DNA of 64,000 nucleotides from Rhodobiaceae bacterium UBA7804 (GTDB taxonomy: Bacteria; Pseudomonadota; Alphaproteobacteria; Parvibaculales; Parvibaculaceae). Under the pieces are notes generated by a model. That model was not told the DNA's origin. It saw only the letters and a list, made by a program, of their open reading frames with translations, and did no database searches. The DNA lies in assembly GCA_002480495.1 (NCBI GenBank), contig DLCG01000009.1, positions 498,470 to 562,469 on the forward strand. The letters run 5' to 3'. This document shows positions 35,239 through 45,034 of the stretch, piece by piece; the first letter of the stretch is position 1; each line of letters begins with the position of its first letter. The position numbers were made by a program, and so were the translations under genes.

Positions 35239-36174
35239 TCAGAGGTAGCGTTCCGACATCTCGCCGAGGGTGGCGAAGAACTCGTCGCGCACGTCGGCGA
35301 GGATCTCGGCCACCGGCCGCACCGAGTCGATGCGCCCGCAGACCTGCCCCGACAGGGCGATGCTCGCCTCCATGTCGCCGCCGAAGTACAGATCGAGGGC
35401 GGTGCCGAACTCCCGCATGGCGTTGACGTCGGGTTCGTCCTCCAGGCGCGAGGTCTTCGCGGTGCGCAGCGCCCGCAGCGCCGGCGAGTACTTGCGGTTG
35501 AGGAACACCGTGTCCGTTTCCTGCGCCGCGACGATGGCGTTCTTCCAGTTGTCGTGCACCGGCGACTCCGCCGCCGACACCATCCGCGTGCCCATCTGCA
35601 CGGCCTCGGCCCCCAGAGCGAAGGCGGCGGCCATGGTCCGGCCGCAGGTGAAGCCGCCGGCGGCGATGATCGGCACGTCCACCTTCGAGCGCACCAGCGG
35701 CAGCAGCACCATGGTCGAGACCTCCCGCGGGTTCTTGAAGCCGCCGCCCTCGCCGCCTTCGACCACCAGCCCGTCGACCCCGCAGGCCACCGCCTTCAGC
35801 GCCGCCGACAGGCTCGGGACCACGTGAAACACGGTGAGGCCGGCCTTCTTGAGCTGCTCGGTGTAGCGCTCCGGATTGCCGGCGGAGGTGGTGACGAAGG
35901 TCACCCCCTGATCGATCACGAAGTCGACGATGTCCGGGTCCCGCACGAAGGCCTGGGCGATGTTCACGCCGAACGGCTTGTCGGTGAGGGTCCGCATGGC
36001 GCGGATCTCCTCGCGGATCGCGTCGAGCTCGCCGGAGGAGGTCTCGATGATGCCGAGCCCGCCGGCGTTGGACACCGCCGCGGCGAGCTGGGAACGGGCG
36101 ATCCAGCCCATGGGGGCCTGCACCACGGGAATGTCGATTCCGAGCAGGCGGGTGATCCGGTTGTCGAACGGCAT
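35239..36174 (-). CDS. Nitronate monooxygenase-like flavin oxidoreductase
   Basis: 311-residue TIM barrel of the 2-nitropropane dioxygenase (NPD) family. FMN-binding features include IPVVQAPMGWIA at the N-terminus, VVEGGEGGGF, the phosphate loop IIAAGGFTCGRTMAAAFALGAEAVQMGTR, and the CxG-type loop later. Members oxidise alkyl nitronates or act as NADH:quinone or enoyl reductases; the class cannot be settled here. A GST-like gene lies upstream on the same strand, 80 bases away, so a shared detoxification role is possible but unproven. Confidence 0.86.
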   Translation of the reverse strand: MPFDNRITRLLGIDIPVVQAPMGWIARSQLAAAVSNAGGLGIIETSSGELDAIREEIRAMRTLTDKPFGVNIAQAFVRDPDIVDFVIDQGVTFVTTSAGNPERYTEQLKKAGLTVFHVVPSLSAALKAVACGVDGLVVEGGEGGGFKNPREVSTMVLLPLVRSKVDVPIIAAGGFTCGRTMAAAFALGAEAVQMGTRMVSAAESPVHDNWKNAIVAAQETDTVFLNRKYSPALRALRTAKTSRLEDEPDVNAMREFGTALDLYFGGDMEASIALSGQVCGRIDSVRPVAEILADVRDEFFATLGEMSERYL

Positions 36175-36254
36175 GGACGGGGCTCCTCAGTCGATGAAGG
36201 GGTCAACCGGCCGATTGTGCCACGTCCGGCGCCGCGGTCCGCCCCCGGCGCGGC

Positions 36255-37292
36255 TCAGGCGCCGGGCTCCATGAGCGGCTCGCAGCCGGTGCCCTCGAGC
36301 AGCGACCGGACGGCCTCGCGATCCGCCCCGTCCAGCGCCTGGAAGCGCGCGCGGATCCAGGCCAGGCATTTCGCCTGATAGGGAAACGACGGCTGGGTCC
36401 AGCGGCAGCCGTCGATGGTGGTCTCGAAGGCGTCCTCCCCGGCGGCCATCGCCGCGGCGTTGGCCACCAGCGCCGGAACGTACACCCGTCCCACCTCCTC
36501 CAGCAGACCGCCGAGCACTTCGGCGGCCCGGTCCCGCGCCATCCAGGCGTCGTCGGCCGCCGGATTGCCCGACAGGTCGTCGACCAGATCGGTCCAGGCG
36601 TGAACCCGGGGCGCCTCTTCCAGGCAGATCGCCGCCGGCGTGGGATCGAACTTGGCGAGCTGGGTGAGCTGGGCGTACACGCCGAAGTCCGCGGACGCCG
36701 GCCTGTGCCCGAACAGGAACGGCTGATGCTGTAGCACCGCATCGAACAGGGCCAGGAAGCGGCGGTAGCTGTCCTCGATCACCGGCGCCGTCACGTCGTT
36801 CGACCCGACCACGTAGAGCCGCTGAATCTGCCGCTCGCTGATGAACTGCTTCGCCCGGGCGAGCTTCTCCGCAGGCTCGGAGATGCCGCGCCATATGGGC
36901 AGGATGGTGCCGGCCTTGTCGATGTCCGCCTGAAAGTACCAGCGGTAGTGGAACATGGCCTTGGTCAGCCATTCGTCGGCGTAGTCCTCGAGCAGGTAGT
37001 CGAGAAAGGCCAGCACCGGATCGGCCGGCACCACCGAACGGCCCGGGAACTCGTCCTCGAAGCGGCGGATCAGCGGCGTCGAGTCCACCACCGCCCGGAG
37101 CTTGCCGTCGTCGCCGGGCAGGTAGAAGGTCGGCAGCAGCGCGACCTTCGGCTCCGGCAGGCCGAGGTCGGTCGCCTGGTCGCCGATCAGGAATTCGTAG
37201 GGCAGACGGCGGTAGCGCAGCACCGCCAGCATCTTGCGGGTGTAGGGGGAGCCGGGGGCTCCCTTGAATCGCAGGGGAAGGGAATCGGCCAT
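36255..37292 (-). CDS. Glutathione S-transferase-like protein
   Basis: 345 residues, longer than a usual GST (about 210). The N-terminal thioredoxin-fold domain has KGAPGSPYTRKMLAVLRY and VDSTPLIRRFEDEFP, the second containing the glutathione-binding Ser/Pro-type loop. The C-terminal helical domain includes FLFGHRPASADFGVYAQLTQLAKFDP and a further helical extension of about 100 residues. The catalytic Ser/Cys position reads SPYT. The ATG at 37292 has GGAGAG upstream; an extension to 37331 is unsupported. Confidence 0.8.
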   Translation of the reverse strand: MADSLPLRFKGAPGSPYTRKMLAVLRYRRLPYEFLIGDQATDLGLPEPKVALLPTFYLPGDDGKLRAVVDSTPLIRRFEDEFPGRSVVPADPVLAFLDYLLEDYADEWLTKAMFHYRWYFQADIDKAGTILPIWRGISEPAEKLARAKQFISERQIQRLYVVGSNDVTAPVIEDSYRRFLALFDAVLQHQPFLFGHRPASADFGVYAQLTQLAKFDPTPAAICLEEAPRVHAWTDLVDDLSGNPAADDAWMARDRAAEVLGGLLEEVGRVYVPALVANAAAMAAGEDAFETTIDGCRWTQPSFPYQAKCLAWIRARFQALDGADREAVRSLLEGTGCEPLMEPGA

Positions 37293-37414
37293 GACGCTCT
37301 CTCCAGACTGTCGGAGAAAGTGTGCCAGCACCGCGGGCGGCTGTCTGTCCGGCGGCCTGCCCGGCTTCCCCGGCGGCCATGCTGCGCGCCGCGGGAAGCC
37401 GGGTCCGGATGCCG

Positions 37415-39928
37415 TCAGAAGCGGTAGGTGAAGTCCACGCCGTAGCTGTCCCGCGCCGCCTCGTGGATGAACGAGCCGCCGAACTCGGGGGCGACGATCA
37501 CTTCCTCGAGGTAGTCCTCGTCGGCCACGTTGCGGCCCCAGCCCGTGAGGGTCCAGTTGCTGCCGTGCAGCGACACCCGCAGATCGACGGTGTCGTAGGG
37601 GTCACGCCGGGTCTGGCTGGTGTCCGACTGCACCGGGAAACCGAGCAGCGCCGACCAGATGGCCGGCTGCTGGTTGTCCTGCACCGTGTGGAACCAGGTC
37701 TCGCCGACGCGACGGTAATCGGCCCGGACGATCAGGTCGAGGCCGGAGCCGAGGCGATGCTGCCACTGGCCGCCGAGGTTCAGCGTGTACTCCGGCGCCA
37801 GCGGCGCCTCGTTGCCCTCGGTGGCCGGCCGGTGACGGTTCTCCTTGATCTCTCCGTCGGTGAAGCCGACGCCGCCGTACACGGTCAGCCCGTCGGCCAG
37901 CAGATAGGTGAAGTCCAGCTCCGCGCCGCGCAGCTCCAGCTCGTCGATGGTGGTCACCACCCGCAGCAGGCCGAACGGCCCGGCGAAGAACTCGAAGAAC
38001 TGATTGTCGTCGACGTTGGTCTGGAACACCGCGGCGTTGAGCTGCAGGCGCTGATCGAGGTAGTTGCCCTTCAGGCCGACCTCGAACGCCTGGGACACCT
38101 CCTTGTCGTACTCGTCGTTGACGTCGAGCCCGGCGCCCACCGAGCCGAGGCCGAACGGATCGCCGGAGTTGAACCAGAACTCGGTGACCGCCTCGCTGCC
38201 CAGGCTGTTGAAGCCGCCGGAGCGGAAGCCGACGCCGTAGGAGGCGTACAGGCTGGTGGCATCCGTCCAGTTCCAGCGCAGCGCGATCTTCGGCTGGAAC
38301 TGGTTGAAGGTCTCGTCCCGGCTGGGGATGACGTCGTCCACCGCCGAGCGGGCCGGGTTGAGCGGCGCGCCGCCGCCGAACAGCAGGGCCGACGCTGCCC
38401 GCGGCACCTTGTTGCTCACCTCCCGCTCCTCCCGGTCGAACCGGCCCTCGATGGACAGCTCGACCGTCTCCGACAGATCGATGCCGACCTGGCCGAAGAT
38501 CGAGTAGACCCGGGTGTCGAAATCGTCCCAGAACAGCAGATCGGTGGGGTTCGGTCCCGAGGCCGGCACGTAGGGCTGCTCGAGAAAACCCTGCCCCAGA
38601 TCCGCGCCGTAGCCCACGACCACCTCGCGATCGATGTCGGCCGCGTAGGCGCCGGCGATCCAGCGCACGCTGCCGTCCGTGGGACCGGCGAGGCGCACCT
38701 CCAGGCTCATGTCGCTCTGGTTGCGCTCCTGGTACTGGTAGCCGTCGCAGGTGAGCGGCGTGTAGGCGGCCAGCAGGCTGTTGGCGGCCGTGGGCGCCGT
38801 GCCCGGCGCGGCGAACAGGAACTGGGGCGGCGCCGAGTTCACCAGCTCGATGGTCTCCGGCGTCACCGACGCGGCGCAGGCGGGCACCGCGGAATAGCCG
38901 CCGAAGGCCGCGCTGGTGCCGTCCGACAGCAGGCTCTCCTCGAGGTCGTTGTAGGCCAGGATCGCCGTCAGCGCGTAGCCGTTGCCGAACTCGTGGTCGA
39001 CCTTGAGGGACAGGTCCATGGTCTCCTGCTCGTTGGTCGGCGGCACGTTGAACATGTACTGGAAGTCGTGCTCGTTGACGTCGATGAAGAACAGCTCGTC
39101 GCCCGGCGTGCCGAAGGACGTGAACGCGGGCAGCGCGAAGGTCGCGTTGAAGTTGATGGTGCCGGCGTCGGTCTGGGAGTAGCCGGCGCGCAGGTCCCAG
39201 GTGGTGGCGCCGGTCTCCCACATGAGCCGGCCGCGCACCGTGTCGTCCTCGAAGAAGTCCACGTTGTTCTCGTCGAGGAACACGTTGCGGTAGTGGCCGT
39301 CGGTCTCACTGTGGTTGAAGCTCAGCCGCCCCCGCAGGTTGTCGCCGAGGGCACCCGACACCGAAGCCTGCAGCCGGTAGCTGTCGTTGTTGCCGGCACC
39401 GGCGCTGACCTTGCCCTCGAACTCCTCGGTGGGCTCGTTGGTGGTGATCAGGATCGCCCCGGACGACGCGTTGCGGCCGTACAGCGCGCCCTGCGGACCC
39501 TTGAGCACCTCGATCTGCGCCACGTCGAGCAGCTCGCGGTTGAAGGCGTTGGGGTTGGTGATCAGCACGCCGTCCACCACCAGCGCGAAGTTGGACTCCG
39601 CGTCCCGGGTCGAGGTGATGCCGCGGATGGTGACCAGGGTGTCACCGGTGTTGGCGGTGTCGGCCATCACCACGTTCGGCGTCAGGCCGATGAAATCCTC
39701 CGGACGCTGGATGCCCGCGTCCTCGATGTCGGCGGCGGTGAACGCGGTCACCGAGATCGGCACGTCGGACAGACGCTCGGCGGCGCGGCGGGCGGTCACC
39801 ACGACCTCCTCGATCGCGCCGGTCGCGCCCCGTGCGTCCTGAACGGGCAGCACGGCGGCACTGGAAAGCAGCACGACGGCTGCGGATGATGGGGGCAGCA
39901 GGGCGAAGACACGACGGACACGATTCAT
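37415..39928 (-). CDS. TonB-dependent outer-membrane receptor
   Basis: 837 residues: signal peptide (to about 35), TonB-box-like segment IEEVVVTARR, a plug domain (SDVPISVTAFTAADIEDAG, VEVLKGPQGALYGRNASSGAI) and a beta barrel ending in VDFTYRF with the C-terminal Phe needed for outer-membrane assembly. This sphingomonad/gammaproteobacterial type imports large organic or aromatic substrates rather than classical siderophores. It faces the GntR regulator gene, with a TTGTATACAT site in the intergenic region, which suggests it supplies the substrate of the downstream catabolic operon. Start has GGAGGAG upstream. Confidence 0.9.
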   Translation of the reverse strand: MNRVRRVFALLPPSSAAVVLLSSAAVLPVQDARGATGAIEEVVVTARRAAERLSDVPISVTAFTAADIEDAGIQRPEDFIGLTPNVVMADTANTGDTLVTIRGITSTRDAESNFALVVDGVLITNPNAFNRELLDVAQIEVLKGPQGALYGRNASSGAILITTNEPTEEFEGKVSAGAGNNDSYRLQASVSGALGDNLRGRLSFNHSETDGHYRNVFLDENNVDFFEDDTVRGRLMWETGATTWDLRAGYSQTDAGTINFNATFALPAFTSFGTPGDELFFIDVNEHDFQYMFNVPPTNEQETMDLSLKVDHEFGNGYALTAILAYNDLEESLLSDGTSAAFGGYSAVPACAASVTPETIELVNSAPPQFLFAAPGTAPTAANSLLAAYTPLTCDGYQYQERNQSDMSLEVRLAGPTDGSVRWIAGAYAADIDREVVVGYGADLGQGFLEQPYVPASGPNPTDLLFWDDFDTRVYSIFGQVGIDLSETVELSIEGRFDREEREVSNKVPRAASALLFGGGAPLNPARSAVDDVIPSRDETFNQFQPKIALRWNWTDATSLYASYGVGFRSGGFNSLGSEAVTEFWFNSGDPFGLGSVGAGLDVNDEYDKEVSQAFEVGLKGNYLDQRLQLNAAVFQTNVDDNQFFEFFAGPFGLLRVVTTIDELELRGAELDFTYLLADGLTVYGGVGFTDGEIKENRHRPATEGNEAPLAPEYTLNLGGQWQHRLGSGLDLIVRADYRRVGETWFHTVQDNQQPAIWSALLGFPVQSDTSQTRRDPYDTVDLRVSLHGSNWTLTGWGRNVADEDYLEEVIVAPEFGGSFIHEAARDSYGVDFTYRF

Positions 39929-39961
39929 GGGGGCTCCTCCTCCGGAATCCGTTCGGGCCGT

Positions 39962-39971
39962 TTGTATACAT
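39962..39971. promoter_or_regulatory. Candidate operator TTGTATACAT, copy 1
   Basis: This 10-mer contains the palindrome TGTATACA. It lies in the 88-base region between the divergent TonB receptor and GntR genes. An identical 10-mer on the other strand sits upstream of the CoA-transferase gene (40735-40744), so both may bind the GntR protein encoded between them. Confidence 0.55.
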
Positions 39972-40016
39972 CGATCGGTTATGATTGGAACCGCCACGGC
40001 GACGGGGAGAGGCACC

Positions 40017-40679
40017 TTGGCCAACGCAGCAGACCGCGCATACGACGCCATCCGATCCGGCATCCTCGATGGCACCTTTCCACCCAACGCCCGGCTCAAG
40101 GAAGCCGAGCTGGTGACGTTCTGCGGCGTCAGCCGCACGCCGGTGCGCGAGGCCCTGCGCCGGCTGGCCGCCGAGGACTTCGTGCGCATCCAGCGCAATC
40201 AGGGCGCCCAGGTGAAGAGCTGGAGCCACGACGACCTCGACGACCTGTTCAGCCTGCGGGCGCTGCTCGAAGGCCACGCCGCGGCCCGGGCCGCCGAACG
40301 CATCACCGCCGCGGACCTGGCCAGGCTGTCCGACGCGATCCGGGAGATGGACGCCGTGCTCGCCTCGGACACCGCCCAGAGCCGCAAGATCGCCGAGTTC
40401 CTGCGCCTCAACCGGGTGGTCCACGAGACCGTCTGGCAGGCCTCCGGCAGCGACCGGCTGGTCTCGATGCTCGGCCACCTGGTGGAACAGGCGCTGATGG
40501 CCCATACGGCGCAGAAGTTCTCCATCGCCCGGGTCGCCCAGTCCCATCACCATCACCAGGAACTGCTGCGGGCGATGCAGGCCCGGGACGCGGCCTGGGC
40601 CGAGGCCATCATGCGCAGCCACATCCGCGCCGCGCGGCAGGCGCTGGACCCGCCCGCCGGCGCCGCGGACGGCCACTGA
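40017..40679 (+). CDS. GntR-family (FCD) transcriptional regulator
   Basis: 220 residues. The winged helix-turn-helix covers residues 5-65 (AYDAIRSGILDG, LKEAELVTFCGVSRTPVREALRRL), and the all-helical FCD effector domain covers about 75-210, with D/H metal-binding positions (LNRVVHETVW, then SHHHHQELLRAM and SHIRAARQAL). A TTG at 40017 with GGGGAGAGG is chosen; an ATG at 39981 has no Shine-Dalgarno site. FCD regulators usually repress catabolic operons and respond to an organic acid. The neighbouring operon fits this. Confidence 0.86.
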   Translation: MANAADRAYDAIRSGILDGTFPPNARLKEAELVTFCGVSRTPVREALRRLAAEDFVRIQRNQGAQVKSWSHDDLDDLFSLRALLEGHAAARAAERITAADLARLSDAIREMDAVLASDTAQSRKIAEFLRLNRVVHETVWQASGSDRLVSMLGHLVEQALMAHTAQKFSIARVAQSHHHHQELLRAMQARDAAWAEAIMRSHIRAARQALDPPAGAADGH

Positions 40680-40734
40680 AGGCGCCCGCCGGCCATTCGG
40701 GCGGCCGGCATCTGTGGACACCGCCAGGGGGCGC

Positions 40735-40744
40735 ATGTATACAA
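40735..40744. promoter_or_regulatory. Candidate operator TTGTATACAT, copy 2 (minus-strand reading)
   Basis: Plus strand reads ATGTATACAA, the exact reverse complement of the site at 39962. It lies 31 bases before the CoA-transferase ATG, where a bound repressor would block the promoter or initiation. Confidence 0.55.
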
Positions 40745-40774
40745 TCCATTCATTCTGAGACGTGGCAGACGCCC

Positions 40775-42004
40775 ATGACCGAATCGCTGCAAACCAAACC
40801 TTTGCAAGGCATCCGCCTCATCGATCTCACCCACATGCTGTCGGGCCCCTACGCCGCCATGATCCTCGCCGATCTCGGCTGCGACACGGTGAAGGTGGAG
40901 CCCCCGGGCAGCGGCGAAGGCACCCGGCGCCTGCTGGAGAACGACCCGAAATTCTCCATTCACGGCATGGGCGCGTACTTCTTCACGCTCAACCGCAACA
41001 AGCGCAGCGTCGCCATCGACCTGAAATCCGAGGCCGGCCGGGAATTCTTCTACGAGCTGGTCAAGGCCGCCGACGTGGTGCTCGACAACTTCTCCGCCGG
41101 GGTCACGGCGCGGCTCGGCATCGACCACGACACCCTGGCCGCGGTGAACCCGCGCATCGTCACCTGCTCCGTCACCGGCTTCGGCGAGGCCGGGCCGCGG
41201 TTTCAGCGGCCGGCTTTCGACCAGATCGTGCAGGGCCTCGGCGGCGGCATGTCGATCACCGGCAAGGGACCGGGCGACGCGGTGCGCGCTGGCATTCCCA
41301 TCGGCGACCTCGGCGGCGGCATGTTCGCGGTGATGGGGGTTCAGGCCGCGCTGCTGGCGCGGGAGCGCACCGGCCGCGGCCAGCACGTCGACATCTCCAT
41401 GCTCGACGTGCAGATCAGCCTGCTCAACTACATGGCCACCATGTACTCGATGTCCGGCGAGATTCCCGAGCCGATCGGCAACAGCCATTTCGTGCACACG
41501 CCCTACAACACCTTCGAGACGGCCGACGACACCATCATCATCGCCGTCATCGGCGACCGCTTCTGGCCGCCGCTGGTCGAGCTGGTCGACATCGACGCGC
41601 TGCGCGATCCCAGGTTCGCCACCGCGGACGTGCGGCTGGAGCACAAGACCTTCATCGAAGGCCTGATCGAGGACAAGCTGAAGACCAACACCGCCGAGCA
41701 CTGGCTGGCCGCCCTGGAAGCGGCCCGCATTCCCTGCGCCCGGGTGAACAACCTGGAGCAGGCGCTCAACGACCCGCAGGTGCGGTTCCGGGAGATGGTC
41801 GTGGATCTGGAGCATCCGCGCGGCGGCCACGCCGAGGTCCCCGGCAACCCCATCAAGCTGAGCGTCGACTCGGCCAACGCCTACACGGCGCCGCCCCTGC
41901 TCGGCGCGCACACCGTAGACGTGTTCCGCGAGTGGACGGACGTCGACGACGCCCGTCTCGAGCAGGGCCTGAGCACGGGCGCCATCGCCCAGGGAGACAC
42001 CTGA
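40775..42004 (+). CDS. Family III (CaiB/BaiF/Frc) CoA-transferase
   Basis: 409 residues with the typical interlocked-dimer signatures: LSGPYAAMILADLGCDTVKVEPP near the start, NKRSVAIDLKSEAGR and FGEAGPRFQRPAFDQIVQ. The catalytic Asp, which carries the acyl anhydride, is D178 in IPIGDLGGG. The enzyme moves CoA between carboxylic acids. The stop shares one base with the next ATG (TGATG), so it is coupled to the HMG-CoA-lyase-like gene and probably supplies its CoA-ester substrate. Confidence 0.9.
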   Translation: MTESLQTKPLQGIRLIDLTHMLSGPYAAMILADLGCDTVKVEPPGSGEGTRRLLENDPKFSIHGMGAYFFTLNRNKRSVAIDLKSEAGREFFYELVKAADVVLDNFSAGVTARLGIDHDTLAAVNPRIVTCSVTGFGEAGPRFQRPAFDQIVQGLGGGMSITGKGPGDAVRAGIPIGDLGGGMFAVMGVQAALLARERTGRGQHVDISMLDVQISLLNYMATMYSMSGEIPEPIGNSHFVHTPYNTFETADDTIIIAVIGDRFWPPLVELVDIDALRDPRFATADVRLEHKTFIEGLIEDKLKTNTAEHWLAALEAARIPCARVNNLEQALNDPQVRFREMVVDLEHPRGGHAEVPGNPIKLSVDSANAYTAPPLLGAHTVDVFREWTDVDDARLEQGLSTGAIAQGDT

Positions 42005-42915
42005 TGGAACGAGTCATCGTCAACGACGTGGGCCCGCGCGACGGGCTGCAGAACGACCCCGCCACGGTGAGCCCGGCGGACCGGGCCGGGCTGATCCGGG
42101 ACCTGGTCGCCGCCGGCGTGCCCGCGGTGGAGGCCGTGAGCTTCGTCAGCCCGAAGGCAGTACCGAAGATGGCGGGCGCCGCCGAGGTCATCGCCGCCCT
42201 CGACCTCGACGCCGCGGACTTCTCCGCGCTGATTCCCAACCGCAAGGGCTACGAGCTGGCCCGGGAGGCCGGCGTGCGCTCGGTGGCGGTGGTGCTGTCG
42301 GCCACCGACACCATGAACCGGAAGAACATCAACATGGATCTCGACACCACCGTGCGGGTGTGCAGCGAGATCCTCGAGCAGGCCAGCCGGGACGGCGTCA
42401 ACGGCCGGGCCTACGTGTCGGTGGCGCTCGGCTGCCCCTACGAAGGCGACGTGCCCGAGGACCGCATACGGGACCTGACCCGGACCATGTTCGACGCCGG
42501 CGCCACCGAAGTGATCGTCGCCGACACCATCGGCGCCGGCAATCCGGCCCAGGTGAAGTCGCTGTTCTCCCGCCTGGTGCCGGACTTCGGCGCCGACCGG
42601 CTGTCCGCCCACTTCCACGACACCCGGGCGCTGGCGCTGGCCAACGCCTGGCAGGCGCTGGAGTGCGGCATCCGCAAGTTCGACGCCAGCATCGGCGGCC
42701 TGGGCGGCTGCCCGTTCGCCCCCGGCGCGGCCGGCAATCTGGCCACCGAGGATCTGGTGAGCCTGCTGCACCAGGCCGGCTTCGACACCGGCATCGACCT
42801 CGACGCCCTGCTCGCCGTGGTCGACCGGGTCCGCGAGCTGGTCGGCCACCCCGTGGGCGGCCGCGCGCTCGCCTGGCTCCACAACCACCGCGCGGCGGCG
42901 GCCGCGGCCGGCTGA
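42004..42915 (+). CDS. HMG-CoA lyase-like enzyme
   Basis: 303-residue TIM barrel. The active site residues of the HMG-CoA lyase family are present: R12-D13 in VGPRDGLQN, the metal-binding H203 and H205 in SAHFHDT, and the loop cysteine C236 in GGLGGCPFAPGAAGN. It should cleave a 3-hydroxy-3-methylglutaryl-CoA-like ester to acetyl-CoA plus a keto acid, or a related 3-hydroxyacyl-CoA. The true substrate is uncertain because leucine degradation genes are absent and the neighbours belong to hydantoin- or oxoproline-type chemistry. Confidence 0.88.
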   Translation: MERVIVNDVGPRDGLQNDPATVSPADRAGLIRDLVAAGVPAVEAVSFVSPKAVPKMAGAAEVIAALDLDAADFSALIPNRKGYELAREAGVRSVAVVLSATDTMNRKNINMDLDTTVRVCSEILEQASRDGVNGRAYVSVALGCPYEGDVPEDRIRDLTRTMFDAGATEVIVADTIGAGNPAQVKSLFSRLVPDFGADRLSAHFHDTRALALANAWQALECGIRKFDASIGGLGGCPFAPGAAGNLATEDLVSLLHQAGFDTGIDLDALLAVVDRVRELVGHPVGGRALAWLHNHRAAAAAAG

Positions 42916-42942
42916 CATCCACTCGACATCGGGACACACGCC

Positions 42943-45018
42943 ATGGAGTACAAACTGGGGGTAGACGTCGGCGGCACCTTCACGGACGTGCTGCTCATCG
43001 AGACCGACAGCGGCACCATCCACACCGCGAAGGTGCCGTCCACGCCGGAAGACTCCTCCATCGGCGTGCTGAACGGCATCGCCCGGGTCTGCGAGCTGGC
43101 CGGCGCGGATCCGACCGACATCACCCACGTCACCCACGGCACCACCGTCGCCACCAATGCGGTGCTGACGGGCCGGGGCGCCCGGGTGGGCCTGATCACC
43201 ACCCGGGGCTACCGCCAGGTGCTGCAGATCGCCCGGTCGTTCGTGCCCGGCGGGCTCGGCGGCTGGGTGGTCTACGACAAGTCCGAACCGATGGCGCCGC
43301 TGGAGTGCACCCGGGAGGTGCCCGAGCGCATCGGCGCCGACGGCGCCGTCGTGGAGCCGCTGGACGAGGCGGCAACGCGGGCGGCCCTCGAAGCCCTCGC
43401 CGCCCAGGGCATCGAAGCCCTCACCGTGTGTCTCATCAACAGCTTCACCAACGGTGACCACGAGCGGCGGATCGCCGAGCTGGCGGCCGAGGTCATGCCG
43501 GACGTGCCGGTGTCCATCTCCTGCGAGGTGATCCCGGAGATGCAGGAGTACGAGCGCACCATCACCACCGTGGCCAACTCCTACGTCCGGCCCGAGGTCT
43601 CGAAGTACATCGACAATCTGCAGCGCGAGCTGGACCGGCGCATGAACGGCACGCGGCTGTCGATCCTGCGCTCCGACGGCGGTCTGTCCACCGCCGCCGC
43701 CGCGGCCCGGTTCCCGGTGAACCTGCTGATGAGCGGCCCCGCCGGCGGCGTCAGCGGCGCGCTGTGGATCGGCGAGCAGGCCGGCTTTCAGAACCTGCTG
43801 ACCTTCGACATGGGCGGCACGTCCACCGACGTGTCGCTGATCGAGAACGGCCAGGCGCTGGTGCGCCGGGAGACCACCGTCGGCGACGTCAACGTGCGCG
43901 CGAGCTCGGTGGACGTGCGCACGGTGGGCGCCGGCGGCGGCTCCGTGGCCTACGTGCCGGAGCTCACCGGCGCTCTGCGGGTCGGACCGGAATCCGCCGG
44001 CGCCGTGCCGGGACCGGCCGCCTACGACAAGGGCGGCACCCAGCCCACCGTGACCGACGCCAACGTGGTGCTGGGCTATCTGCCCGCCACCGCGAAGCTC
44101 GGCGGCGACATGGCGATACGCCGTGATCTCGCCGAGCAGGCGGTGGCGCAGGTGGCCGATGCCATGGGGCTGCCGCTCATGGAAGCCGCCGAAGGCATCG
44201 TCAAGATCGTCAACGAGAACATGTTCGGCGCGCTGCGCCTGGTGTCCGTGGAGAAGGGCTACGACCCGCGCGATTTCGCGCTGATCGCCTTCGGCGGCGC
44301 CGGCCCGCTGCACGCCAACGCCCTGGGCCGCCTCACCGGCGCCTGGCCGGTGATCATTCCGCCCGGCCCGGGCGTGCTGTGCGCCTACGGCGACGCCACC
44401 ACCCGGCTGCGCGCCGAGGCCTCGCGCACCTTCATCAGCAAGCTCGACGCCATGGCGCCGGACACCATCGTCGGCGAGCTCGACGCCCTCGACCGCAGCG
44501 CCCGGGACGCCATGCTCGCCGAGCAGAGCGGCCGGGAGGGCGCGGGGCTCGACGACGACCAGATCAGCTCCCAGTACCAGGTGGACCTGCGCTACAGCGG
44601 CCAGGGCCTGGTGCTGACCATCGACACCTCCGCCGGGGAACTGCGCGAGGCCGGCTTCGCCAGGGTGGCCGAGCGTTTCGACGCGCTGCACGAACAGCTC
44701 TTCACCTTCGCCCTCGACGCCGAGAAGGAGTTCGTGAACCTGCGCTCCGTGGTCCAGGGCCCGCCGGCCAACGTGCAGGCCCGGGCCATGAACGCGGCCA
44801 GCGGCAGCGTCGAAGACGCCGTCGTCGCCGACCATACGCTGTACGCCGACGGCGCCGAGCACCCGGCGAAGATCTACGACCGCGCGAAGCTCGCGCCGGG
44901 GCACGTCGTCCCGGGCCCGGCCGTGGTCACCGAGATGGACTCCACGACCCTGATCCTCCCCGGCCACCAGGCCGAGGTCGACAAGGTCGGCAACCTGCTG
45001 ATCCGCCCAGAGGATTGA
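42943..45018 (+). CDS. hyuA: Hydantoinase/oxoprolinase family subunit A
   Basis: 691 residues. The ASKHA-fold ATP site appears as GVDVGGTFTDVLL near residues 6-18, and later FDMGGTSTDVSLI and AFGGAGPLHANALG. The N-terminal HyuA_N region and the central hydantoinase_A domain are both present. Family members use ATP to open cyclic amides (N-methylhydantoin, 5-oxoproline, caprolactam) or to carboxylate ketones (acetone, acetophenone). It needs the B subunit encoded 60 bases downstream. The substrate cannot be assigned from residues visible here. Confidence 0.9.
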   Translation: MEYKLGVDVGGTFTDVLLIETDSGTIHTAKVPSTPEDSSIGVLNGIARVCELAGADPTDITHVTHGTTVATNAVLTGRGARVGLITTRGYRQVLQIARSFVPGGLGGWVVYDKSEPMAPLECTREVPERIGADGAVVEPLDEAATRAALEALAAQGIEALTVCLINSFTNGDHERRIAELAAEVMPDVPVSISCEVIPEMQEYERTITTVANSYVRPEVSKYIDNLQRELDRRMNGTRLSILRSDGGLSTAAAAARFPVNLLMSGPAGGVSGALWIGEQAGFQNLLTFDMGGTSTDVSLIENGQALVRRETTVGDVNVRASSVDVRTVGAGGGSVAYVPELTGALRVGPESAGAVPGPAAYDKGGTQPTVTDANVVLGYLPATAKLGGDMAIRRDLAEQAVAQVADAMGLPLMEAAEGIVKIVNENMFGALRLVSVEKGYDPRDFALIAFGGAGPLHANALGRLTGAWPVIIPPGPGVLCAYGDATTRLRAEASRTFISKLDAMAPDTIVGELDALDRSARDAMLAEQSGREGAGLDDDQISSQYQVDLRYSGQGLVLTIDTSAGELREAGFARVAERFDALHEQLFTFALDAEKEFVNLRSVVQGPPANVQARAMNAASGSVEDAVVADHTLYADGAEHPAKIYDRAKLAPGHVVPGPAVVTEMDSTTLILPGHQAEVDKVGNLLIRPED

Positions 45019-45034
45019 GGCACGCGCGAACGCC

